A DNA stretch of 64,000 bases, from NCBI GenBank assembly GCA_030386875.1, contig CM059568.1:26468120-26532119 (forward strand), written 5' to 3'. The notes under the pieces were generated by a model. The model had not been told where the DNA came from, searched no databases, and was given only the letters and a program-made list of their open reading frames with translations. This document shows, one piece after another, positions 43,329 through 53,159 of this stretch (position 1 is its first letter; every line of letters begins with the position of its first letter). The DNA comes from Morinoia aosen (lineage: Eukaryota > Arthropoda > Malacostraca > Amphipoda > Talitridae). Both the position numbers and the translations under genes were made by a program.

Positions 43329-44323
43329 GTAAGTAGTAGCACTCCAGTGATGGTTGTTGGTGTCAAGAGTGGTAATTAACCTTGCCCAATATATGAGCCT
43401 TTAGTGAAGGAGTATGTATTTATGCATACGAATTGTTTTATTATTTAAATTTTTAAAGTGGTCTTAAACTTTTGATCAGCAGTGTATATGTTTCCAATGT
43501 AGTTTCAAAAGATTGTAGTTCGAATAATGACTGCCCAAGGTCAATTCTAACAATTGTGTTACATTTAAAAAGTTTTTTTTATGCTCGGATTGCTTCTTGT
43601 ATTAATAGTAGCTCAAACTTGTTCATAACATAAAATCAGGACCTTTGTTTTTCATAATGATTTTTTCTTCATGTGCTGAGCCTTCAACAACTGTTGTGTG
43701 GTTTGTGTGATCATGATTGTTGATGTGTTCTAGCATTCTGGAGGTGACAATATAATTGAATCACAGAAGATGTGAGGAAAAAAGGTTGTTGGGTCTCATA
43801 ATGTGTAACGTATGAGACTTACGAGGTATGCCAATTATCAGCTCTACTTATATATTCTGTATTACATTTTGTTCCTGTTAAAATAAAAGTACACCACTGT
43901 AAGCTTCTTCATGGGCATTACGTTTAGAAAGTTCTTTGTTGCTTAAGCTCAGCTGGCACCAGGGTCCTACCCTGTTCGTGAAGTATTTATGTTCTGTGTA
44001 TATATATGCCTTAAAGCATGGTTTTATCTTATAATTTAGGTTCCAAACATCTATGTGTAAAGAATCTTACATATAACCAGTCATTTAGCTGATTCTCAGC
44101 TCAAAAAATAAAGAGGTCTAATAAAACTCAAGAAATACCTAGGACATCCGGCTATTGTTTTTTTTGAATTATAGAAATAGATTTTTTACTCCCTTGGTTT
44201 CTAATTATTAAATTATTCTATGAAGATTCTGTTTGATTTTCTATTAATTTCATGTCATTTCAAAGTAGATTCCATAACTAATGAATTTCGCAATATAAAT
44301 TTATTCCTGTGCATGTGATTTTA
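43329..44323 (+). other. Intron of P-like transposon, left of Gypsy B
   Basis: Starts GTAAGTAG. Nothing recognised inside except AT-rich sequence. Confidence 0.5.
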
Positions 44324-44487
44324 TGCAGGGCAAGGTAAACACTGGTGAAGCTTGGCGGAGATTTATTGGCCAGGTGTTGGCGAGAGGCAGGATTACGAAT
44401 GAATGAGCAACTAAGCCTCGACAAGTACGGCTTTATATAGGGGGCATCCAGATACAGACAAACCTACAGATGTGCGGCAGCGGCACA
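44324..44487 (-). repeat. Gypsy B 3' LTR
   Basis: On the minus strand: TGTGCCGCTGCCGCACATCT at the start, TATA motif CCCCCTATATAAAGCC, polyadenylation signal AATAAA in GCCAATAAATCTCC, end CCTTGCCCTGCA. Confidence 0.92.
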
Positions 44488-44500
44488 TAGGCCCCCCTTT
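44488..44500 (-). other. Gypsy B polypurine tract
   Basis: On the minus strand AAAGGGGGGCCTA immediately precedes the 3' LTR; primer for plus-strand DNA synthesis. Confidence 0.75.
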
Positions 44501-44943
44501 ATCCATGAGAGAGTACTATACCTCAAAAATAAAAGTTCTTAAACGAAATTCAAGGATTCGCAGAATTAACTCACCCCGTAGGTACCACGCAATAAAAAAA
44601 AAAATAACTAGCTTGCTCAGCAATGAACAAAATAACAAGTAATGAATTCACAATTAATGAATTAAAAAAAAATGAAATGACAATTTTAAATGAAAGATAA
44701 CTATTATGTACCCACTCGTAAGCCGTTGTTTATATTTAATTACGTTAACTGCATCTCAACTCAAAAAGAAACTGAACAAATGTTATCAATACTCCCAACC
44801 AGCAGTTATTATAGATCAAGCAAAACAAGCAATCACGAGGGTAACTTGAGCGAACATCATATATACGTACCCGTTCGTTAAAAAAAAACTTCGACACGTC
44901 ATGGTTAATATCCTTAACTAAAAAAAACGCACAGCAAAAACTG
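44501..44943 (-). other. Gypsy B region between gag and polypurine tract
   Basis: AT-rich, no pol domain in any frame that I can recognise; pol appears to have been deleted here. Confidence 0.6.
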
Positions 44944-45702
44944 TTAAAGAAGAACCGTTAGTGCCAGACGGTAAGACATGCTATCTCCTACAAACTTTTT
45001 TAACTCTTCCTGCGTTACGCAGGACTGAAAATATGGGTGCCTTTGCCACCCCAGTGAGGTTGAAGTCAAAATTTTTTCAGTAAGCTTTCGTATCTTGGAA
45101 AACGCCGTCACCAACTGCGCGGCCAATGCGTTATTTCTAATCAATTGCAATTCATTCAAATCACAGGCCAAGGCGTGGATACTTTTTTCTCCACGACAAA
45201 CGTAAATATCCTCGAGAATTTCAACTACTTGATCGAATGTATAGTTCAAATCTGCGTTCACCAGTTTTGTCACAACAGTATTGAAGTCGCCTACGTTCTT
45301 ATTTGCTGATCGTACAAGAAATTCTTTACGTCGTTCGTCGCTGGTAGCGTCTGGCAGTAACGTCATGTACGCCTTCAGGTTCTGTATATGGGTGGAAAAT
45401 GTCTTATTTTCGAGAAACTCCCCATCATTTTGACGTCTTCTGCCACGAAAAATTGGCAGCTCGGCATTAGTCATTATCGTCCCAACGTTAGGAACATTAA
45501 TATTTGCAGCGATATCACGCGTGAGTTGCGTCGGATTAACATTACTACTAGTACTAGCCCCTGCAACGGCTGTGGTCGGAGTCGTCATCGTTGCGACTTC
45601 TGTCACACTAATCACTCTTGGGTTGCTAATTCGTCCGTATCTAGTTACAGTAGGATCTGTCCGTATGACCTCGTCGTCACTGTCATAGTAATTAGACATC
45701 AA
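44944..45702 (-). CDS. Gag, Gypsy B (252 aa)
   Basis: Open from ATG 45702 to the stop at 44944. It has an acidic N terminus (NYYDSDDEVIRTD), a Thr/Ala linker, then the conserved capsid-type blocks QLTRDIAANINVPNVGTIM, NAELPIFRGRRRQNDGEFL, NLKAYMTLLPDATSDERRKE, VNADLNYTFDQVVEILEDIY, VCRGEKSIHALACDLNELQL, FSKIRKLTEKILTSTSLGWQ. The C terminus stops just where the relative in Gypsy A continues towards its zinc knuckles, so nucleocapsid is missing. The frame is intact, in keeping with the young age of the insertion. It may co-assemble with Gag of a full-length relative (inference). Confidence 0.85.
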   Translation of the reverse strand: MMSNYYDSDDEVIRTDPTVTRYGRISNPRVISVTEVATMTTPTTAVAGASTSSNVNPTQLTRDIAANINVPNVGTIMTNAELPIFRGRRRQNDGEFLENKTFSTHIQNLKAYMTLLPDATSDERRKEFLVRSANKNVGDFNTVVTKLVNADLNYTFDQVVEILEDIYVCRGEKSIHALACDLNELQLIRNNALAAQLVTAFSKIRKLTEKILTSTSLGWQRHPYFQSCVTQEELKKFVGDSMSYRLALTVLL

Positions 45703-46855
45703 TCCTATTTCCCAACATCAATTTAAAAATTTCCCTATTCTCAATGAAATGTCAAAATCACAAAAATCAATCATAAACAATGGCGCACTCCGAAAAACGA
45801 AAAGAGAAAATACTACGCCTAAATTCAATCAATCACTGAAAAATTAGAAATTTGCACACAAAATAACAACCTCAAATAGCAGCATTAGTAACCAAAAAAC
45901 ACACCTACTTTCAATCAATATACACAAAAGTTAAATAATGGTACACGCAATAATAACTCAACAAGGTAATAATAGCCTCCAAAAATTAATACTACCAGAA
46001 CACAATCCCCAGAGAAATTCTTGACTCTTCAGGCGAGCTCGGTAACTCTAGGTAACCCTCTAACACTTTTTTACAGAACTTGAATGTTAATTAACCCACA
46101 AAAACTAGCCTTCCCTTGTAACTGGAAAGTTAATTCGAGACGCATAAATTTCGAATACTCAATACACAAAATTTTCCGTAGTCTACAGCATACGTGGCAA
46201 CACTCCCGACTCCGCGAACAGAGCTCCAAGGAAGAAAAATGAGAACAAACAAAGTTACTTTACGTCTTACCACTTGAGAAACAAAATCAATACGCCCAAA
46301 TCCTTCAATTAAACCTGTTAATGACAATCCGCCAAATTCTACACTTACTTTAAAGAAATTTGACGTTTATACAGCTAATCCACAGAGCAGCTAAATCCAC
46401 AGGTACTCCCGACGCGGTCTGTCTCTCACTATGGTTAATTACAGACTGACTGCGCTGACAGGGACAGAGACTCAGAGCCTTGATCGGCTACCCGCATTGC
46501 GGTAAAAAAATAATACTCGGCAGCAACGCTCTCGTTGCACCCGCACTGCAGCAAAAAAATTATCAGAAGTAGACTTAACTGCAAAAGAATGTTGACTGCA
46601 GGGTACGTTGCTTGCTGCCGCTGCCGTTGTCGAACCGCTGGGAGTATTGTTGACCGATGCTGCAAGATGGTACTGAAGTATAACTTGGTACCACGTTGAT
46701 TAATTGAATGGTAGTAGGTGTCACTCAGCACTGGTACAATTATTGGCACGTTTTATAACACCACAAGTTCGTAGTAAAGTTTGTTAAAAGTTTAAGTTAA
46801 AGTTGTTGATTACTCAATTATTTGTAGCACTTGTAGAATTTAAAAAATTGTTCCT
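45703..46855 (-). other. Gypsy B leader between small ORF and gag
   Basis: About 1.15 kb. Contains Q-, H- and C-rich short frames (46435-46749, 46130-46327) without recognised domains. Both Gypsy A and B have a TTTTTTTGCAG/GCAGT-rich segment in this region. Confidence 0.45.
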
Positions 46856-47083
46856 TCACTGACTGTTTGGTGCTGTGAATGCTGAGATTTTTACCTCGAA
46901 GACTATCTCTATTTCGTCTCCGGACTCATACACCAAAATCCTGGTTCGCAATGGTGAGTCAAGATTTAGGAAGACTGTGAATTGTGCGTAAGCTTCTTGC
47001 AACACTTCTTTCGGTACACCTATTCCGAAAACGATTGTAGTCTCTTGCGGCTGCCACAGCTGGTTATTTTCCCCGTGACACAT
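46856..47083 (-). CDS. Small conserved ORF between LTR and gag (75 aa), Gypsy B
   Basis: ATG at 47083, 116 bp after the 5' LTR; intact. It is the counterpart of 24709-24945 in Gypsy A. It begins ENNQLWQPQETTIVFGIGVP, then AYAQFTVFLNL, then the core SPLRTRILVYESGDEIEIV and a short tail. Spacing and order relative to LTR and gag are the same in both elements, although the nucleotide sequences are well diverged, which points to protein-level conservation. No named domain is recognised. Because this element is young and keeps only this ORF and gag, both may be needed for mobilisation in trans (inference). Confidence 0.7.
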   Translation of the reverse strand: MCHGENNQLWQPQETTIVFGIGVPKEVLQEAYAQFTVFLNLDSPLRTRILVYESGDEIEIVFEVKISAFTAPNSQ

Positions 47084-47178
47084 CGAGATGTTATAATGTT
47101 ACGATATAGTCAGTTTTTGGACACTTGGAATCCACTTAATCACTTATCGATTCTGCGAGCGTGAGTTCAGTTCAGCAC

Positions 47179-47196
47179 ACATACTTGGGCCACCAC
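47179..47196 (-). other. Gypsy B primer-binding site
   Basis: On the minus strand TGGTGGCCCAAGTATGTG begins 4 bp after the LTR end (CCTGCA|TATG). Matches the Gypsy A site in its first eight bases. Confidence 0.65.
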
Positions 47197-47199
47197 ATA

Positions 47200-47363
47200 T
47201 GCAGGGCAAGGTAAACACTGGTGAAGCTTGGCGGAGATTTATTGGCCAGGTGTTGGCGAGAGGCAGGATTACGAATGAATGAGCAACTAAGCCTCGACAA
47301 GTACGGCTTTATATAGGGGGCATCCAGATACAGACAAACCTACAGATGTGCGGCAGCGGCACA
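47200..47363 (-). repeat. Gypsy B 5' LTR
   Basis: Identical to 44324-44487; contains TATATAAAG and AATAAA on the minus strand. Confidence 0.92.
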
Positions 47364-47393
47364 ATTTAATAGAGTGTGTATGTTTCATTTCAG

Positions 47394-47492
47394 GTCCCTA
47401 ACCCAACTTGTGTATCACAGACTCAACAAATTGCTACTCCTTCAAATTTGGGTTCAACTGAGAAAGTTGAAAAAGATTCCTTCAACTGGACA
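47394..47492 (+). CDS. P-like transposase small exon
   Basis: Acceptor TTTCATTTCAG ends at 47393; donor ACA|GTGAGT follows 47492. Encodes VPNPTCVSQTQQIATPSNLG then STEKVEKDSFNWT without stops. Polar, unstructured composition similar to the preceding linker exon. Assigned by splice sites and position only. Confidence 0.5.
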
Positions 47493-47673
47493 GTGAGTGT
47501 TGCTTGTTTTATACTGTCTTCATTGCCATTTAAATTTTTTTATATTCATGTAGAACATTTATTAAAATCACACATTAACTTTCCTCATTCTCCTATCTCT
47601 CTTCCTTCTCTTTCCCTCTCTTTTATCCCTAACTCACCTTACCATTCTCCTCCACTTTCCCATTCCTCTCGCT

Positions 47674-49398
47674 CAGGGATGAAAAAAACCATGTTTTTTT
47701 GAAAAAAACCCACATGGGCATTTTTGGGTTAAATTTTTTTGGGGGTTTTATTGGTTTTTGGGCTTTATTGTTTTTTTGGGCTTTATTGTTTTTTTTTGTA
47801 ATACCTGTTTTTGTTTAAAAGAGTTATTCACACAGCTCCAGTTACCTCTTTTCCAGATATATATATATATATATACATATATACACTTTTTGAGTAAATA
47901 TTGTTATTTGATTACTTTATTTCCAACATTATATTACATTATTATATGAATTATTACATATATGAACAATGTATGAATTAGGTTTGTCCATCATAATTAC
48001 CATTTGCCAATTACCATTTGCATAGGGACATAGCTCTGCAGTCTGTAGAGATATAAGATGTGCAAAGAGAATTGCTGTGCTTGTCAATTCATAGTGAGTT
48101 GTTTTAGCAGCAGACAGACGCATGTCATGTGAGAGGGTAGCACCATGCAGATCATAAGTAACCACCACAAGCAACTTGAAGCAAGACAGCTGCACATCAC
48201 TTAACAGCCATGCAGTTAACAACTTAACATGTGTATTGTGTGAGCTGGAGTGCTTAGCAACGCAAGCCAAGTCAATCAACCACACTGTTACATGTTACAA
48301 CATGTAGTGACATGCCAAAAAATTTTTACCCAAAAAATCACTTTTTGCAGTTCAGGATAGCAACAAACTCTAAAATGATAAGAAATAAATGCTCTAACAG
48401 ATTCCATCGCCAAGTTTGCTCCAGTGCAGCTTGAATGCTTACCATAGGCCAGTCGTTTCTTTACTTTCTTACCCCATGATGGCTGCGGTCGTGTCTTACC
48501 CCATCTGACTATAATTGTTAAGACTTATTTCAGGCAAAGCTCTCACAGGAGACATATATTGAAGAGTGGTTGGCTGAATACAATCCGGAGTTCATCAGCG
48601 CGCTTTATTTGTATAAATTGAAGGGCTCAAACATCTTCCCAAAACACTTGTTCAACAAGAATATCACTAAGATGGTGATATTCTCCTCGTTGATGGTGGG
48701 ATATTCAAGACATGAAACAGCAGAAAGTGCAGATTCCTGAAAAAACACTGACAGAGAGTTTCTGCAAGTTTATAAGCAATCTTCATTCTTGCCCGCAAGT
48801 TCAGGATCCATTGAGAGAATTTTCTCAACATTTGGAATTGTGTGGAATAAATTGAGAAATAGATTAGGATCGGAACGGGCACAGAAATTGGTCTCATTAT
48901 ATCGCCACCTCACAAATGATCATGATGTGGATGACTATGATGAAATGGCAGTGGATGTAGACAGAGAAACACAGTAGTACTGTAGTAGCAGTCTAGTCTA
49001 GAAGACAGAAGAAGAATTCAGAAGTTTCTATACTCTCAAATAGTCAAACTGCATTTGTTTCGTAGTTTTTGTTTTTTACCTTGGAAATGGAACTCGCGGA
49101 AGTATACTAGTCCCTCGAGTTTTGTTTTGTGATTCGGGTTTTTCTTATTTTATTTTTATAGTGGTGTTTTTTGTTTTTCAATATTTATTGTCATGGTCAT
49201 GCAAATGCCTTGGACGAATTTTTGACAATATAAATATTTAGCTCATTTTGATTCTATAAGCTTGAAAACAAGTGAAATTTAAATAGCACTAAAAAAACCC
49301 AAAAAAGCTAAAAAAAAAACATTATTTAGAGTTTTTTACGTTTTTTTTTGCAATATTTTGGATGTTTTTTTTTGTTTTTTTTTTATGTGCCAACCCTG
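47674..49398 (+). mobile_element. hAT transposon derivative with 8-bp target duplication (1,725 bp)
   Basis: Starts CAGGGATG, ends GCCAACCCTG, and is flanked by a perfect 8-bp duplication CTCTCGCT (47666-47673 and 49399-49406). Subterminal regions are full of T/A homopolymer runs (AAAAAAACCCAAAAAAG type) at both ends. A remnant of transposase coding sequence lies at 48535-48976. hAT superfamily by end sequence, duplication length and dimerisation domain. Internal deletion has removed most of the transposase. It sits in an intron of the P-like transposon. Confidence 0.92.
48535..48976 (+). pseudogene. hAT transposase C-terminal dimerisation domain remnant
   Basis: After a TTATTTCAG acceptor at 48534: AKLSQETYIEEWLAEYNPEF then a decayed stretch with a TGA at about 48739. 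From 48789 comes MPASSGSIERIFSTFGIVWN followed by KLRNRLGSERAQKLVSLYRH and an acidic tail. S-x-x-x-E-R-x-F-S and N-R-L-G/L-x-x-x-x-x-x-L-V are the hallmark of the hAT C-terminal dimerisation region. The N-terminal BED finger and the catalytic domain are missing. Confidence 0.85.
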
Positions 49399-49406
49399 CT
49401 CTCGCT

Positions 49407-49612
49407 CCACCTCCATTTGATTTGTGTATTTTCAAATTATCAAGCCCTAATATTTCTTCTTCCCTTCATATTCCAACAGTCCTACTTTCCTTCCCTGTCG
49501 TGTACAAATAACGTATCACATTCTTCGTTCTTTTTTTTTTGTTAGCGCTCAACCTCTTTTCATCTAAATTTTCCCTCCATTGCCTTTTTGTTTATTTGTT
49601 CGTTTCTTCCAG
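49407..49612 (+). other. Intron remainder before exon 5
   Basis: Pyrimidine-rich, ends with acceptor GTTTCTTCCAG at 49612. Confidence 0.55.
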
Positions 49613-51212
49613 GAAAAGGCCTGTATGAAGAAAGATGAAGCAACTCTGACCTGTAAGAAGAAATTGTTTGATCAGCCTTCTGCACTAGTAACGACCAATC
49701 GTTCGTCTACATTTTTAAAACCCAAAAGCAAGGGGGCTTCTCTCATGATAAAGAGAGTTAGGGGACCTATCATCAATCGTCGGTATAACCTGCAGAACAT
49801 AGTACAACAGTTTCATCCATCATTTGGTCCGTACATCACGGAATTTGTCAAATTTAAACTGAAAGGAAAGCGACGCTACACATCGTTTCATAACTGGATG
49901 GCAGTTAACATGCTAGTGAGTTGCAGCATATCCGGGTACAACTTGTTGAGGAGAATGCTACCACTACCATCGCCTTCTACAATTCTTCGTGTCCTGAAGG
50001 CCCACAAAATGAACCCCGGTTGCAATAAGCAGAACATATCAATGTTAAAACTCAAAGTTAATCCCCAAAGTGAACACGATAAGCTAATTTTCATCCTTAT
50101 GGATGAAATGTCATTAAGAAGAGGCCTGTCGTACAGTCCCGACAAGAAGAAAATATTTGGGTACGCAGACGATGGTTTTCAGAGAAAAAAGAACTTGGTG
50201 TCATCAGCTTTGTGCGTTATGGCGTGTGGGGTGAAGAAACACTGGCAATTTCCAATTGGATATTATTTAACATCGGGTGCTGTTCAATCTACCAGTCGTA
50301 TTGAAATTCTTCAGACCGTTATAAAATCCCTTGAAACTGAGGGCTTTTTAGTGCTTGAAATAACTTCTGACCAAGGTTCAAATTTTGAAAAAGCTTTCAA
50401 ATCCCTGGGTTGCTCACATACAAACCCAACTATTGAGCTAGGAACGAAGACCTACTTTGTCTACAAAGACCCTCCCCATCTACTGAAAAACTAGAAATCT
50501 CTTGCTCAGAAGTGACGTTCCTGTGCCAGGCTTTAAGCACGCTGCAAGCTGGGATCACATCGTCACACTGTTTGAAAAAGAGAAAATGCACAGTTTGAAA
50601 ATGGTTCCAAAGCTGTCTGATAGGCATGTGCACAGTTTGAGGTTTTCATCAAAAATGAAAGTGAAACTTGCAGCTCAGGTGTTGTCGAATTCCACTGCTG
50701 CAGCTCTAGATGCCGGTATTACGCAAACAGTGAATAATGTGTCAGTTGCAGCTACTAGTTCTTACTGCAAGAAGATAAACGACATAATTGACGTCTTGAA
50801 TTCCGTCACATCGAGATGTTCAGTACCTTTACGAAGACCCATATGTACTAATTCGGACCAGTTCAAGTTTCTTCGTGAGTCTGTGCTTTGGTTGCAAGAG
50901 TTACAAGATCTCAATGCTAGGAAACGATGTAGCTTTATAAAGGGATGGATTCAGTCCGTTAATGTGATCCTGCAGCTTCGGCAACGCTTGGACGAGTATA
51001 AACTACCCTACTTGTCTACGAGGAATATATGTCAAGACGGGCTCGAGTGTTTCTTTGGCAAGATTCGATTCCTTCAGAAATTTCCGGACTCCAGAACATT
51101 TGCCGACAGCTACTCAAAAATCGCTACTGCGTCATTCATGCGAGCGCCATTGTCTGCGAATTGCAAGACTGTGGATGACCAGCTGGACGCGACTCTGGTT
51201 CACTTTTCGAAG
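49613..51212 (+). pseudogene. P-like transposase catalytic exon
   Basis: 1,600-bp exon with acceptor at 49612 and donor AAG|GTAAGT at 51213. First frame to 50494: YTSFHNWMAVNMLVSCSISG, then LPLPSPSTILRVLKAHKMNP, LIFILMDEMSLRRGLSYSPD (first catalytic Asp in MDEM), KKIFGYADDG, VLEITSDQGSNFEKAFKSLG (second Asp in SDQGSN) and VYKDPPHLLKN. A single extra T near 50492 creates a TAG; the next frame continues at once with RNLLLRSDVPVPGFKHAASW to DQLDATLVHFSK. The D-E-M, D-Q-G-x-N and D-P-P-H-x-x-K-N blocks are those of THAP9/P-element transposases (RNase H-type fold with a GTP-binding insertion). One frameshift is the only visible lesion in 1.6 kb. Confidence 0.88.
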
Positions 51213-52571
51213 GTAAGTGGTGATATTCATATAACCCTTGAAGTGATATTCAACATGAAGATCAAATACGCGTCGTGTTTCACGGTTGTAAAGTGTTGAG
51301 AAACTTTAATTGTTCGCGTTGGAAGAATATATTTTGAGTTATGAAATTCGATTCAAATGTTCCGTTTGATAATTGTTTTTTATTCTCGAAGGGAAAAAAT
51401 AGTACATGGTCACTTTAGATGAATGGTCACAGAAAGTGACCATGGTCACCTTATAATCCCTATACTAAGAATGACCGTCGTGTGTTTATATATTGATTTC
51501 TTTATATGTTTCGTGTTTGCCTCTTAAGAATAGATAGAAAGAAATAAGGACGGGCGGTCTTGGTTTTAGTTCACTGGTAAATTAATGCACTCATTTTCGC
51601 TGTATAAGTGCACTATAATATAAGTCACTTTCAAAACATTGTAGAGATCCAGAGCCTTATATACTCGAGTCCGTATCCTGTACACTGAGGTCGGCGGGGT
51701 TTTGCATATAACCCTACAATTTCCATACTGAAGCTCACAGTTGCTTTCATTAATGCTGAATTTCTGTATCTAGGATATGACTCGAATGGCTATAACTACT
51801 TCCATTGTAATATATAAATCACGAGGATTATTTGAGAAATTCGATGTTTTGTCTTTCCATCTGAGGGATTAAAATAGGGGGAATTTGATAGCCAGTGAAG
51901 CCTGTATCACAGAAACGCCCATCACACTTTTAGTTTTTCAAGTATTACTCCTACTACTACTCCTATAGTCGTACTACTACTACTCCTACTCCTAGGAACT
52001 AGTACTAGTACCACTACTAGTACTAGTACCACTACTAGTACTAGTACCACTACCACCACCACCACCACCAGTACCACTACCACCACCAGTACCACTACCA
52101 CCACCAGTACCACTACCACCACCAGTACCACTACCACCACCAGTACCACTACCACCACCAGTACCACTACCACCACCAGTACCACTACCACCACCAGTAC
52201 CACTGCCACCATCCTACCACTACCACTATCCTACCACTACCACTATCCTACCACTACCACTATCCCACCACTACTCCTACCACTACCCTACCACTACCCT
52301 ACCACTACTCCTACCACTACCCTACAACTACTCCTACTACCACCACCACAACTACCACCACCACAACTACCACCACCACAACTACCACCACCACAACTAC
52401 CACCACCACAACTACCACCACCACAACTACCACCACCACAACTACCACCACCACAACTACCACCACCACAACTACCACCACCACTACTACCACCACTTCT
52501 ACTACTTTTTACTATTTGAATATGGAAATCGGCATGTGTAAATATTAAACTGTTTTCCTCCTCTGATTCAG
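51213..52571 (+). other. Intron of P-like transposase gene
   Basis: GTAAGTGG donor to TTCTGATTCAG-type acceptor at 52571. Contains the microsatellite block 51940-52510. Confidence 0.6.
51940..52510. repeat. Compound CTA/CCA minisatellite
   Basis: Successive blocks: CTACTACTCCTA, then ACTAGTACTAGTACC, then about eight 18-bp units (AGTACCACTACCACCACC), then CTATCCTACCACTACCA units, then about eleven 15-bp units (AACTACCACCACCAC). Open Val- and Gly/Ser-rich frames on the minus strand are repeat artefacts. Confidence 0.92.
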
Positions 52572-53159
52572 CGACCAGAAGATGAGGATTTGTCACCGCC
52601 GCCGGTTGTACTCAACGACGAAGACATGACTACCGCGAAGCACTTCGATGGCAACGAATCGGTTGGAACTCTGTTTGAGTCGGCCGAGGTCAACAATGCA
52701 GCAGCTTACTTGAGTGGGTATGTTGCTATGAAAGTTGATAGATATCACCGAAGTAAGAAAAGTTCAATGTTAAAAGATTGTTTTGCGTGTTCGTTAATTC
52801 TTGCGCCTGAAGACCTAAACACGCACCTCTTCGTGTCATTCAAAGAATATGTACAAAACAATGATCCGCAACGAAGCCTCCATTACTGCAGCAAATCTTT
52901 CATTGAAACAATCATGAACTACGAGAGAGTATTTTTGTTCTGTTTTGATAAGTTCAGTCATGTTCAAGGTTTCTGTGAACTAGCTCAGAAGGTCATTGAT
53001 GAAGCGTGCTCGCCGCCTGTATTGTGCGCTGCTGATGTGAAGGAGTTCTTCATCAAATTTTATGTGACTTGCAGGACTTATCAAACCATTAAGCACATCA
53101 ATAAAGCCTTAGAGAGCAGTAATCCTAGTGATAAAATAAAGAAAATTACACATCAATGA
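52572..53159 (+). CDS. P-like transposase C-terminal exon
   Basis: Acceptor at 52571, stop TGA at 53157-53159; 195 codons without interruption. Key stretch: SAEVNNAAAYLSGYVAMKVD, the Y-x-x-G-Y-x-x-x-K motif near the C terminus of P/THAP9-type transposases. It is followed by KSSMLKDCFACSLILAPEDL, SFKEYVQNNDPQRSLHYCSK and a helical end NKALESSNPSDKIKKI. The frame is intact, so decay of this gene is limited to the THAP exon and the single shift in the catalytic exon. Confidence 0.82.
   Translation, partial: RPEDEDLSPPPVVLNDEDMTTAKHFDGNESVGTLFESAEVNNAAAYLSGYVAMKVDRYHRSKKSSMLKDCFACSLILAPEDLNTHLFVSFKEYVQNNDPQRSLHYCSKSFIETIMNYERVFLFCFDKFSHVQGFCELAQKVIDEACSPPVLCAADVKEFFIKFYVTCRTYQTIKHINKALESSNPSDKIKKITHQ

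Larger units (their letters stand above)
44324..47363 (-). mobile_element. Gypsy element B, non-autonomous, identical LTRs (3,040 bp)
   Basis: Two 164-bp LTRs, 44324-44487 and 47200-47363, are identical base for base as far as I can read. The element is on the minus strand: 5' LTR at the right, then primer-binding site, small ORF, gag, polypurine tract, and 3' LTR at the left. No protease, RT or integrase is present in the 2.7 kb between the LTRs. It is a gag-only derivative that depends on an autonomous relative. Outer flanks are TTTTA and ATTTA, an imperfect target duplication. Identical LTRs mean very recent insertion. It lies in an intron of the P-like transposon, its right LTR only 30 bp before the exon-4 acceptor region ends. 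Confidence 0.9.

Noticed and set aside
42990..43379. Stand-alone 129-residue gene
   Set aside because: Better explained as an internal exon: acceptor at 42977, donor at 43329, and collinearity with the P-like transposase exons.
51922..52596. Poly-Val and Gly/Ser/Cys-rich frames on the minus strand
   Set aside because: They are translations of CCA/CTA microsatellites lying in an intron of the P-like transposase gene.
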